Assembly: GCA_024734495.1 (NCBI GenBank)
Contig: JALMQS010000816.1
Location: 4,595,190-4,659,189 of the forward strand
DNA from: Forficula auricularia
Taxonomy: Eukaryota > Arthropoda > Insecta > Dermaptera > Forficulidae
Length of the DNA stretch: 64,000 nt
Direction: 5' to 3'
Made by a program: the position numbers and the translations under genes. The notes under the pieces were generated by a model. The model searched no databases. It was not told the DNA's origin and saw nothing but the letters and a program-made list of their open reading frames with translations. Positions 61,201 through 64,000 of this stretch are shown piece by piece. Within the stretch, counting starts at the first letter, position 1, and each line of letters begins with the position of its first letter.

Positions 61201-63644
61201 ATGTTGTGTAGTTAGACCAGGATTTATTCGATTCTGGGTGTATGAACCAAGTTCCGTTGGGATAACAAACCCGATGTGCATTCACTGTAAAAAGAAAAAT
61301 AGAATTTAAAAATATAATAAGGAAAAAAATACGTCTGAACAATAATATAATATACAGTTTTTTGTTTATGGGTCATTTCTCGTGAAGCGGACAACGAAAA
61401 AAATGGCCTAATTGTACTTCGAGAAGGTATGAATGTGAACACACAATTTTTTTGGATGAGGTTTACTTGTCAAGTTATGGGCTTCTAAAGAATTGACGCA
61501 ATTGATGTACCTAGGGATTTTTCGGAAGAAATTTTTCGAATTACTCAAATTTACAATAAAATATTAAACATTTACTGCTCTTTTTTTTTTGTACAAAACC
61601 TGAGTAAACATTTCAAATCAATATTTTAATAACTTCGACCAGTTATTTATTTATTTTTTTAATTATTTTAATTTCAAAATATAGCTTAAAGTATACAACA
61701 TAGTGCACACTCAAAAATTTCAAAATGGGATCTATATTATTTTAGGAAATAGATTAATTAAAGTACATTACGTGTCCTACTGAGCATGTTATTTGGCTGG
61801 CGGTTGCTTAGGTTGGCTGGTTTGCAAGCGAAAAAATAATATAATTAGTAAACATTCTACGATATCACATATAGGCATAAATACTTTAATTTTCACCAAA
61901 ACTAATTTTGTATAATTATATAAATATATATGTATAAATAATCTTTAACTAGCTGGAACAACATTGTAAAATTGTAACAAAGGAAGGTCGATTTCATTTT
62001 ATAATTTCTACAATTTTACAATAAACACTAGGTGGGACCTAAGGTCCTATGTTTGTATACTTTGTGAAATAAATAAACAATGATAATCATCGCTAGAACT
62101 AGTTCCATCAACCGGGAAGCGCCTTCTTGTAAAAAGAATTACATATTACCTAATTGTAGAAATTATAAAATGAATTCTTCTTCCTTTGTTACAATTTTAC
62201 AATGTTCTTTCATTTAATTAAAGATTATTATTAAAAATATATATTTAATTAATACACTCATATATATATGTTCATCCTCGTCGCTTCGCTCCGAAACCCT
62301 GCGAGCACTGTTCTTATCTTGGAATAAATATTTAATAATAAGAACTGAAAAATAAAATAAAGTATAAAATAATTATCTAATTTTAGTTACAACTAAAGGA
62401 CGAAGTTTTTACATGAAATCACTTTTTGAAGTCTGTGCCAAACAAACTATACAAGCGATATTACGCGATGTTGCCTCCATTAATTCTCCGCCAAACGTAC
62501 AAAGTACGATCCGTCGAGTGCGAATCATAAAATGTATATGTTTGGCACCGACTTCAAAAAATGATTTCATGTAAAAACCTCGTCGTTTAGTTGTAACTAA
62601 ATTTCTTTTCTTCTTCTTCCTGTGGCCGAACAACATTTCCAATGTTTTAGCCTCCTCTATAATACCTCGCCACTTTGTCCTATCCCGTGCCATAGTTCCA
62701 ATTTCCTTGAGAACCCAACTCTTCAAGATCTCTGGCTATATTGTCCGTCCATCTTTGCCGTGGTCTACCTGGCTGTCTTCTTCCTATCGGTTTTGCTTCG
62801 GAAATCTTGCTGATAGCTCGATCTTCATCACCACGCACCACGTGTCCCATCCAAGCCAGCCTTCGTGATCTTATATAGCTCGTGATGTAAGGCTGACCTG
62901 TTAACTCTCTCACTTCCCTTGCACTTCTAAGCCTCCATTCGACGGTAACGCTATCTCTAATCATTCCGCTTATTCTCTTCAAGATCTTGTTTTCGAAGGA
63001 CATTATGTAACTAAATTAGATAATTATTTTATACTGTGTAGTGCATTTTATTTTATTTTTCAGTTCTTTCCTGCCACCCGTACCATAGTCTCCAAAATTT
63101 GGACCCACCAAAACATCAATAGGTATGCAATAATCAAATAAAAACTAATAAACTTTGGTGATGAAATCAAAGTCATCTTCCAAGGGAGATAAACGATTAG
63201 TAAGAAAGCTTTGGTTTCAGTCTTATCCATATTTGCAAAAATACCGGATTTTCAAAGCAAACACTTAGATTCCTTCCTGGTCACTTTCGAAACTATTAAG
63301 GAATCAACATTTGATTCACTTATTGCCATTACTTCTGTTCTAGAGAATGAAAATGCATACCTACTCTCTCTCTTTTTCTTTTATAGTGTCTTAGAAGATC
63401 GGCCACCTAAAAACCAAGGGTGATAGCTGTTAAATAACTAAATAAAATATCTCTGAGTTCGGGATTTTCACAGATGTCAATAGGCCGTTTGAATTCTCCT
63501 AGAAGCCCTTATAATATTGAATTGACTTACGGCATGGAACAAACCCCAAGTCGTCTCTTTTGGGACATGGCAATTCTGCAGTCACTCCCCCAGGCGTGGT
63601 TGGCCAGCAGAGCCAAGAATCCCAGACACCCGGACAGAAAGGCT
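28188..63644 (-). CDS. Dh31-R: Diuretic hormone 31 / calcitonin-type receptor gene, 9 exons seen, 5' end outside window
   Basis: Spliced class B GPCR, a Gs-type plasma-membrane receptor for a calcitonin-like neuropeptide (DH31 in insects, by family knowledge). Exons on the minus strand: 63531-63644, 61178-61284, 61009-61100, 51376-51502, 43520-43903, 38159-38302, 35265-35306, 35120-35200, 28188-28235. All junctions are GT-AG and reading phase is kept at every join, giving 378 residues and a stop. Seen in order: Cys-rich hormone domain, seven hydrophobic segments, EGLYLH in TM3, CW in extracellular loop 2, PLLG in TM6, CFMNGEV at the end of TM7, and a tail with RPRANSCSATTVS. These fit calcitonin receptor/DH31-R better than PDF receptor, which lacks NGEV. 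The signal peptide and first conserved Cys must lie beyond 64000. Introns range from 64 bp to 9.5 kb and are full of transposons. I rate class B GPCR as near certain and the DH31-R assignment as probable; a Hector-like paralogue is the alternative. Confidence 0.88.
28371..28700 (-). pseudogene. Non-LTR reverse transcriptase fragment
   Basis: Minus frame contains QSGFCSGHSCGTPLLKVIDD, FGSVDHSILV and SYLSGRSHWVEIGG, the RT fingers-palm region (Q-x-GFR-x-GHS, F-x-AFD-x-VDH, YL-x-R). Frame shifts and a FINSFGSVDH variant in the catalytic Asp motif make it dead. It is inside the last Dh31-R intron, in the same orientation as the gene, and ends next to a MITE. Confidence 0.85.
28702..28856. repeat. 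Small MITE with CGAGAGGTGAACCGCGA ends
   Basis: Second member of the family at 5107-5266; right end CGCGGTTCACCCTTCG mirrors the left. Confidence 0.8.
28900..29170 (+). repeat. TTTACCATAC-ended repeat, partial copy 4
   Basis: Only the middle is left (GCTCTAGCTCAAAAACTAGT, ATTGAGATTAAGAACTAATG, then a G10 run). Both termini are missing. Confidence 0.65.
29271..29738. repeat. Near-perfect foldback, about 225-bp arms
   Basis: AAGTGCCGTCTAGGGACGCC mirrors GGCGTCCCTAGACGGCACTT, and GACGCGCCCAAAAACGCAAG meets its inverse at the centre near 29485. The frames over it are palindrome shadows. Confidence 0.9.
29931..29986 (+). ncRNA. Hammerhead-like ribozyme motif
   Basis: CTGATGA 29943-29949, one extra A, stem II GAGG/CCTC, GAAAC 29966-29970, loop TATA, GTC 29975-29977. 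Stem I: CGA/TCG beside the core, a bulged T, then TTGTAA/TTATAA (six pairs with one G-T). It heads a half element that continues ATAAAATTTATAATTCCAGC to about 30040. Confidence 0.65.
30063..30189 (-). CDS. Possible first exon of an acidic disordered protein
   Basis: ATG at 30189 followed by MESDPENNFHSQHIQVDDV and a Gly/Ser-rich acidic stretch ending ESQ, then CAAAG|GTTACA as a possible donor. Composition is protein-like and unlike the AT-rich translation that follows beyond the donor. It abuts a hairpin-type repeat whose inverted CAGAAGACAC end starts near 30020, so it may belong to a transposon. No partner exon is certain; the 11.2-kb island would join in phase. Confidence 0.3.
30600..31146. 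repeat. GC-rich MITE with AAGCCTAGTCCACACTACT ends
   Basis: Left AAAGCCTAGTCCACACTACT and right AGTAGTGGTGACTAGGCTTA are inverted. The body is about 58 percent GC by eye, with repeated CTCGTGCTCG and GTCCACACTAC words inside. Frames of 153 and 79 codons on the minus strand follow these words and show no known domain. Confidence 0.75.
31871..32558 (+). mobile_element. Internally deleted mariner-family element, intact ends
   Basis: 688 bp flanked by TA. Terminal inverted repeats of about 60 bp start CGAGGATAAGTCAAAAATTA and differ at one base or so. The remaining ORF pieces: near 32050-32220 a frame-shifted N-terminal part (TKEEQRGVVRW and, shifted, YGESALSRKAF), and 32234-32482 the C-terminal part HPPYSSDLAPSDFHLFGPLK to KCITKGGDYIEK. 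The middle with the first two catalytic Asp is missing. The near-perfect ends suggest recent mobilisation by a full-length relative. Confidence 0.9.
32234..32482 (+). pseudogene. mariner transposase C-terminal domain
   Basis: 82 codons: PPYSSDLAPSDFHLFGPLKE (contains the last catalytic Asp region), a conserved QPKTFYQEGIRKLV block and stop. It has no N-terminal domain in frame, so it cannot be a working transposase. Confidence 0.85.
33063..33341 (-). pseudogene. piggyBac transposase, catalytic start fused to zinc tail
   Basis: MVPKENVTIDEQLLAFRG holds the first catalytic Asp; it is followed directly by KNKHLQKLVLENIKKFI and the Cys-rich tail ARCYMCPTKKDRKCDRQC. About 300 residues with the other two catalytic Asp are deleted. 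The zinc-finger-like tail is otherwise intact. Confidence 0.9.
33313..34107 (-). pseudogene. piggyBac transposase, N-terminal two thirds
   Basis: 264 codons. MASTSGRKRKSVKY, a long acidic Ser-rich region (SSEDSDYRDVEDAALDEDID), then the dimerisation and insertion domain (FTHVDAWKKFITPNIVEEIV, INAFFGILLMAG, MSTNRFEDIRRFLRFND). Near residue 243 (LAPYLLYLEF) a one-base shift leaves the true frame, which continues as the next entry. Confidence 0.92.
35120..35200 (-). CDS. Dh31-R: Dh31-R exon: helix 8 and proximal tail
   Basis: Exon of 81 nt (27 codons), acceptor GGATTTCAG, donor GTACGT. VIAQIRRRWQHLTFRPRANS is the amphipathic helix 8 and basic tail, and SCSATTVS is a Ser/Thr cluster likely to be phosphorylated on desensitisation (inference from the family). 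A second possible donor nine bases downstream (CAG|GTTAGC) would add VRQ in frame. Confidence 0.9.
35265..35306 (-). CDS. Dh31-R: Dh31-R 42-nt microexon: end of TM7
   Basis: Fourteen codons, GLLISALFCFMNGE, between a TTTTTGCAG acceptor and donor GTAAAT. A 42-nt exon at exactly this place is a conserved feature of class B GPCR genes. FMNGE replaces the common FFNGE. The next intron is only 64 bp long. Confidence 0.92.
35573..35700 (+). repeat. TTTACCATAC-ended repeat, small fragment
   Basis: AATAGTTTCAGCTGTTTTTG, GAGGTATTTCGAAAATAC and a CGATTACAACACTTCATCAT remnant match the 3' part of the family. Confidence 0.55.
36047..36435. repeat. MITE with GGGCCCATA...TTGCGCAAC ends and internal 30-bp tandem
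   Basis: Left ACAAATTGCGCAAC block mirrors GTTGCGCAATTTGT at the right, next to CCATATACTGCC / GACAGTGTATGG. Inside, the unit TGCGCAATGCAACGTTGCAC (30 bp in full) is repeated three times at 36314-36413. GTTTGACAGTGTATGG also recurs internally. The Cys/Arg/Ala-rich frames here are translations of the tandem. Confidence 0.8.
37006..37088 (+). tRNA. tRNA-like sequence, probably pseudogene or SINE head
   Basis: TTGGTTAGAGTCTCGG resembles a D-arm/A-box and ACAGGTTCGAATC a T-arm/B-box; a T7 run follows as a Pol III stop. Acceptor and T stems do not pair properly and the anticodon region (GACTTAAAATCTTAAGTC) folds as a palindrome, so a working tRNA is unlikely. Confidence 0.35.
37709..37757 (-). 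ncRNA. Hammerhead-like ribozyme, canonical core
   Basis: Minus strand: CTGATGA (37742-37748) runs directly into stem II GAGG-AATC-CTTC without any extra base, then GAAAC, loop TATA and GTC at 37718-37720. Stem I: GA/TC, an internal loop, TTGTAA/TTATAA. This is the only copy whose core matches the textbook motif exactly. Confidence 0.68.
37776..37830 (+). ncRNA. Hammerhead-like ribozyme motif (right arm)
   Basis: CTGATGA 37787-37793, one extra A, stem II GAGGG/CCCTC, GAAAC 37810-37814, loop TATA, cleavage triplet ATC 37819-37821. Stem I as in the left arm. The ATC triplet is allowed in hammerheads but usually slower than GTC (family knowledge). Confidence 0.6.
38159..38302 (-). CDS. Dh31-R: Dh31-R exon: TM6, extracellular loop 3, start of TM7
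   Basis: Exon of 144 nt (48 codons, phase 0 both ends), acceptor ending TCTGAATAG, donor CAG|GTAATT. ALRATLLLVPLLGLQYMITP is TM6 with the PLLG kink found in all class B receptors; the acidic stretch after it is loop 3, and YTSAVISSFQ begins TM7. The acceptor has a poor pyrimidine tract, so inclusion may depend on other signals. Confidence 0.92.
38310..40725. other. Dh31-R intron sequence, no gene
   Basis: Part of the 5.2-kb intron between 38302 and 43520. Holds a CCAGTGACGTAACGAAGGGG terminus-like motif at 38757, a duplicated AATTATGGGCATATA-type inverted pair (38365 and 38613), a degenerate hammerhead-like hairpin at 40143-40180 and an (AT)n at 40357-40380. Confidence 0.5.
40730..40817. repeat. 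Short hairpin of the AGAAGACACACT family
   Basis: Both ends of the family (TTGAAGGAGACAATAAAATA and its inverse) with the ribozyme-bearing centre deleted. Confidence 0.8.
40935..41745 (+). repeat. TTTACCATAC-ended repeat, copy 5
   Basis: From ATGGTCAAGTATTGTAATTG to GTGTATGGTAAAGTCAAGTG. Two internal minisatellite units, G-runs of 14 and 12. It lies in the intron 3' of the TM3-TM5 exon. Confidence 0.8.
42470..42725. repeat. Tandem duplication, about 140-bp unit
   Basis: AATTTGGCATACTGGTA occurs at 42478 and 42609, each followed by a TTTC...TTCTT...GGGACC(T/C)(A/G)AAATGAAGGGG block. Two copies only. Confidence 0.75.
42950..43205. repeat. Dispersed repeat, inverted copy of 17590-17935
   Basis: AAACGGCTCTAACGATTTCG and CGTCTTCGGTAAGTCGCAG are the reverse complements of words in the 17.6-kb copy. 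Confidence 0.75.
43520..43903 (-). CDS. Dh31-R: Dh31-R exon: TM3 to TM5 and intracellular loop 3
   Basis: Large exon of 384 nt (128 codons, phase 0 on both sides). It opens with LWCQLDH, whose Cys should pair with the Cys of SSCW in loop 2. NYAWMLCEGLYLHTILV is TM3 with the conserved E-G-L-Y-L motif; two more hydrophobic spans are TM4 and TM5, followed by VLYTKLRSGPATGS, the basic loop 3 that contacts G protein. The donor is CAG|GTCGAA, a weak non-consensus site, but the next exon begins exactly in phase (Q then ALRATLLL), which supports it. If the donor is ignored the frame runs seven more codons to a stop. Confidence 0.93.
43953..44540. repeat. MITE with about 70-bp inverted ends
   Basis: AAGGCCGGTTCACACG on the left mirrors CGTGTGAACCAGCCTT on the right, and CTTGTTCGACTAACTTGCAA is mirrored too. 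A minus frame inside contains MADNNIIAEIINRRRFWK, which may be the relic of a Harbinger-type accessory protein start. Lies about 50 bp upstream of the TM3-TM5 exon acceptor. Confidence 0.8.
45080..45780. repeat. ACCGACTTC repeat, longer member
   Basis: GTGGACCGATTTCGATGATT, GGTCAAGTTCTGATGATATG and GAGATGCATGCAAGG then AGACTTCAAAAAAATAATAA and TTAGTTACAACTAAACGAGG. The 76-codon frame at 45262-45492 is a known-style translation of this repeat and not a gene. Confidence 0.7.
47776..47854. repeat. Hairpin within the hAT-like element
   Basis: TCATAAAGAGAAACAAAGAG mirrors CTCTTTGTTTCTCTTTATGA. The words TTGTTGATTCATAAAGA and CCTCTGCTTGATGC at 12460-12510 are related. Confidence 0.8.
47995..48545. 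repeat. Tandem array, about 110-bp unit, five copies
   Basis: Each unit has GGAAACGTTTTCAG...AGCTAAAATTTGG...GTACCAATTTTCAGCTCATTA. Units begin near 47997, 48108, 48228, 48337 and 48446. Divergence is moderate. Confidence 0.85.
50030..50520 (+). pseudogene. LINE reverse-transcriptase ORF 3' end
   Basis: Plus frame: LDAIQKRAIKLIGDPALTNS, LAHRRNVSALSLYYRYYHGV, then FANSFIPITPRD, a TGA where W is expected, and NSLPATVFPTTYNLS. The unit is the Jockey/CR1-type C-terminus and matches 21867-22240. 5'-truncated at about 50030. Confidence 0.85.
50590..50910. repeat. Direct repeat, copy A
   Basis: About 310 bp matching 53640-53950, with AAATATAGGGTAGGCCTTAG, GGCGCACCCGTTCATTTTAG and ACATCGCGTTGTGTATCGAA in both. 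No inverted ends seen. Confidence 0.8.
51376..51502 (-). CDS. Dh31-R: Dh31-R exon: intracellular loop 1, TM2 and extracellular loop 1
   Basis: Exon of 127 nt, acceptor TTTTCCTAG, donor GTGAGC. One base completes the Lys codon, then 42 codons: SLWCPRIKVHMNLFVSFAIN (loop 1 and start of TM2), the rest of TM2, and an extracellular loop ending in EDNP. HMNLF is a hallmark of class B TM2. The usual Arg-Cys-Thr-Arg of the loop is WCPR here. A longer minus-strand frame on the same bases (51227-51433) is out of phase and not coding. Confidence 0.9.
51808..52285 (+). repeat. TTTACCATAC-ended repeat, copy 6
   Basis: TTTACTTTACCATACAGGAT to GTGTATGGTAAAGTCAAGTG, the best pair of inverted ends. The internal minisatellite is reduced to about half a unit, so this is the shortest complete copy. 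Confidence 0.82.
53001..53337. repeat. MITE with AGGGGCCGTCCATAAATTA ends
   Basis: GGGGCCGTCCATAAATTACG and, at the right, AATTTATGAACGGCCCC, flanked by TAA on both sides (52999-53001 and 53337-53339). A three-base TWA-type duplication fits PIF/Harbinger elements. AGTCACA/TGTGACA words lie inside both ends. Confidence 0.82.
53640..53950. repeat. Direct repeat, copy B
   Basis: Same orientation as 50590-50910 with small differences, preceded by ACTAGCTGAATGACCC. The 82-codon frame through it is not open in copy A. Confidence 0.8.
54381..54435 (-). ncRNA. Hammerhead-like ribozyme motif (left arm)
   Basis: Minus strand: stem I TTCAAACC / GGTTTTGAA (eight pairs, one bulge), CTGAAGA at 54418-54424, one extra A, stem II GGAGG/CCTCC, GAAAC, GTC at 54392-54394. 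Stem III is just A-T and C-G with no loop, so cleavage would need two copies acting as a dimer. Confidence 0.55.
54568..54618 (+). ncRNA. Hammerhead-like ribozyme motif (right arm)
   Basis: Stem I AAACC (54572-54576) with GGTTT (54610-54614), CTGAAGA 54577-54583, one extra A, stem II GGAG/CTCC, GAAAC 54602-54606, GTC 54607-54609. Position 7 of the core is A instead of U, which the hammerhead consensus tolerates. Confidence 0.55.
55568..57184. mobile_element. hAT-like element with perfect 8-bp target duplication
   Basis: Left CAGGGCTGTCCAACCCGTGG, right GGTTGGACACTCCTG, inverted. ATATAGAT flanks both sides (55560-55567 and 57185-57192). 1617 bp, no transposase. It holds an ACCGACTTC copy (55695-56100) and an internal duplicate of its own left end at 56530-56590 (GGACTGTCCATCCCGTGGCC). 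Confidence 0.88.
55695..56105. repeat. ACCGACTTC repeat inside the hAT-like element
   Basis: TTAACCGACTTCAAAAAAGG to TTTTGAAGTCTGTTTTATTT, with the GTTGTAACTAAATAAGATAA core. Inserted in or captured by the hAT element. Confidence 0.75.
57680..58135. repeat. Foldback with CCGAAACGTCGG arms, second member
   Basis: ACGAAATTTTCTCTGGAGAG and GGAAGGCAGTCCAGAGGTAG match the 54.2-kb copy. Left arm keeps a degraded hammerhead core; in the right arm the CTGAAGAAGG part is deleted. Confidence 0.85.
57820..57872 (-). ncRNA. Hammerhead-like motif, degraded
   Basis: Minus strand CTGAAGA (57855-57861), GAAAC and GTC (57829-57831) are present, but stem II is reduced to GGA/TCC and the first stem I pair is mismatched. 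Confidence 0.4.
58140..59870. other. Intron sequence, no gene
   Basis: Within the 9.5-kb Dh31-R intron. CAGTGGCGGCCTTAG at 58335 and GGCCCTGTGCGG words at 58360 and 59465 suggest a decayed DNA transposon; ends not resolved. The 145-codon minus frame at 59299-59736 overlaps this and shows no domain. Confidence 0.45.
59893..59958. repeat. Hairpin relic of the AGAAGACACACT family
   Basis: GCAGAATTTTTATATATTGA and AGAGTGTGTTCGTGCTGGAA then a shortened inverse; centre deleted. Confidence 0.7.
60466..60516 (+). ncRNA. Hammerhead-like motif, separate family
   Basis: GAGA / TCTT as stem I, CTGAAGA 60475-60481, one extra T, stem II GGCTTT/AAAAACC with a mismatch, GAAAC 60500-60504, then GTT as the cleavage site. 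Weaker than the others; flanks show no foldback. Confidence 0.35.
61009..61100 (-). CDS. Dh31-R: Dh31-R exon: juxtamembrane stalk and TM1
   Basis: Exon of 92 nt between TATTTTCAAG and donor GTAAGT. Thirty codons: a short charged stalk (LDKRV) then a hydrophobic run GYSISLVALCISFGIFYYF, which is TM1. It ends with AA of a Lys codon that is completed 9.5 kb downstream in the 51.4-kb exon, where the conserved basic residue and SL motif of intracellular loop 1 follow. Confidence 0.92.
61178..61284 (-). CDS. Dh31-R: Dh31-R exon: second half of hormone-receptor domain
   Basis: Exon of 107 nt, acceptor TTTTTACAG, donor GTAAGTG. It takes one base from the previous exon to make a Leu codon and ends in phase 0. 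The 35 codons carry RVCYPNGTWFIHPESNK and WSNYTTC, the last two cysteines and the Trp and N-glycosylation sequons typical of calcitonin-type receptors. Only 77 bp of intron separate it from the TM1 exon. Confidence 0.92.
61938..62238. repeat. Foldback MITE
   Basis: ACATTGTAAAATTGTAACAA mirrors TTGTTACAATTTTACAATGT, and ATTTTATAATTTCTACAATT is mirrored as well. Arms about 85 bp. Lies in the intron between the two ectodomain exons. Confidence 0.85.
62340..63062. repeat. ACCGACTTC repeat split by a LINE insertion
   Basis: Left part 62340-62603 and right part 63007-63062 continue each other across the insertion (TTAGTTGTAACTAAATT then TAGATAATTATTTTATAC). Confidence 0.85.
62604..63006 (-). mobile_element. 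5'-truncated RTE-like LINE insertion with target duplication
   Basis: 403 bp flanked by an 11-bp duplication GTAACTAAATT (62593-62603 and 63007-63017). The minus-strand frame is the C-terminus after reverse transcriptase: ENKILKRISGMIRDSVTVEW, SYIRSRRLAWMGHVVRGDED and RQPGRPRQRWTDNIARDLEE. The 3' end is a GAA-rich tail instead of a plain poly-A. The clean junctions suggest a fairly recent event. Confidence 0.88.
63531..63644 (-). CDS. Dh31-R: Dh31-R exon: first half of hormone-receptor domain
   Basis: Internal exon of 114 nt between a TTTTAG acceptor and a GTAAGT donor. It enters with two bases of a split codon and leaves one base (C) for the next exon. The 37 complete codons include FCPGVWDSWLCWPTTPGG, the signature of the HRM ligand-binding ectodomain (WDxWLCWP plus the following LPCP). 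Four cysteines are visible here; the conserved first cysteine of the fold must be in an upstream exon outside the window. A plus-strand open frame over the same bases (63474-63725) is a shadow. Confidence 0.9.
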
Positions 63645-64000
63645 CTAAAAATAATATATATATCAATTTATCAATACAATAGTTTTGGGATTCTATATCT
63701 ATGTGTTCACCGGCCTACAGATTGAAATAACAGCTCACTTTACTTGAAATTTGAAACATATTCCCGAGGGGTCAAGTAACCGGTGGGATCTCATAAAAAG
63801 TGAACTTTTTAGTCACAGGACGAAATTTAGCATTTCTTTTCTATTCTTATTCCAAGTTCTAATAAGTAAACTCTTAATTGAATTTTTTCTACAAATTTTT
63901 TAATTTTTTTTACAGATAAAACCCACAAACGCTTTAATATAATACAATTTATGAAAAATACATCGGCAATTTCTAATTAGAACAAATAAAATATGTATAT

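Noticed and set aside
1..64000. CRISPR array, bacterial operon or rRNA genes
   Set aside because: No spaced identical repeats with unique spacers, no operon-like gene clusters and no rRNA-like sequence; the window is eukaryotic.

Overview
This is a gene-poor, AT-rich window from an insect nuclear genome; the exact order cannot be fixed from sequence alone. The evidence is one spliced neuropeptide-receptor gene with GT-AG introns and a very dense mixture of animal-type transposon remnants (mariner, piggyBac, hAT, Harbinger-like, LINE 3' ends, many foldback elements). A run of 100 N marks an assembly gap at 16503-16602.

The one gene I can assemble lies on the minus strand and spans at least 63644 down to 28188. 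Nine exons, none of which is a long open frame by itself, join in consistent phase into most of a class B (secretin-family) GPCR: hormone-receptor domain, TM1, TM2, TM3 to TM5, TM6, TM7, helix 8 and a short tail with a stop codon. Its sequence matches the calcitonin receptor / insect diuretic hormone 31 receptor group best (Dh31-R). The N-terminal exons (signal peptide and first cysteine) must lie beyond 64000. Two further exon-like islands on the same strand (13734-13859 and 11174-11296), plus a possible first exon near 30150, are not explained by this gene.

The introns and the downstream 28 kb are built from repeats. From left to right: an ACCGACTTC-type foldback family (585-1710, again at 45.1, 55.7 and 62.3 kb); a mariner remnant (2.2 kb); several hairpin MITEs; a family with short TTTACCATAC-type inverted ends and an expandable internal minisatellite (7.3, 14, 25.2, 29, 41 and 52 kb); a piggyBac 3' fragment (18.1 kb); a 2.4-kb inverted repeat around a LINE tail (20.9-23.4 kb); a 330-bp tandem array (23.4-24.4 kb); a near-intact-ended mariner MITE (31.9 kb); an internally deleted piggyBac (32.9-34.6 kb); and two hAT-like elements with perfect 8-bp target duplications (47.4-49.6 and 55.6-57.2 kb).

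The most interesting signal that a gene list does not name is a set of hammerhead-ribozyme-like motifs: CUGANGA, stem II, GAAAC, a minimal stem III and a UC or similar cleavage site. They recur in at least four unrelated-looking repeat families at 12.7, 15.7/15.9, 29.9, 37.7/37.8, 54.4/54.6, 57.8 and 60.5 kb. Several sit as a mirrored pair in the two arms of a foldback element, so a transcript of either strand would contain one sense ribozyme. This points to Penelope-like or retrozyme-like elements. All but one copy carry one extra nucleotide between CUGANGA and stem II.
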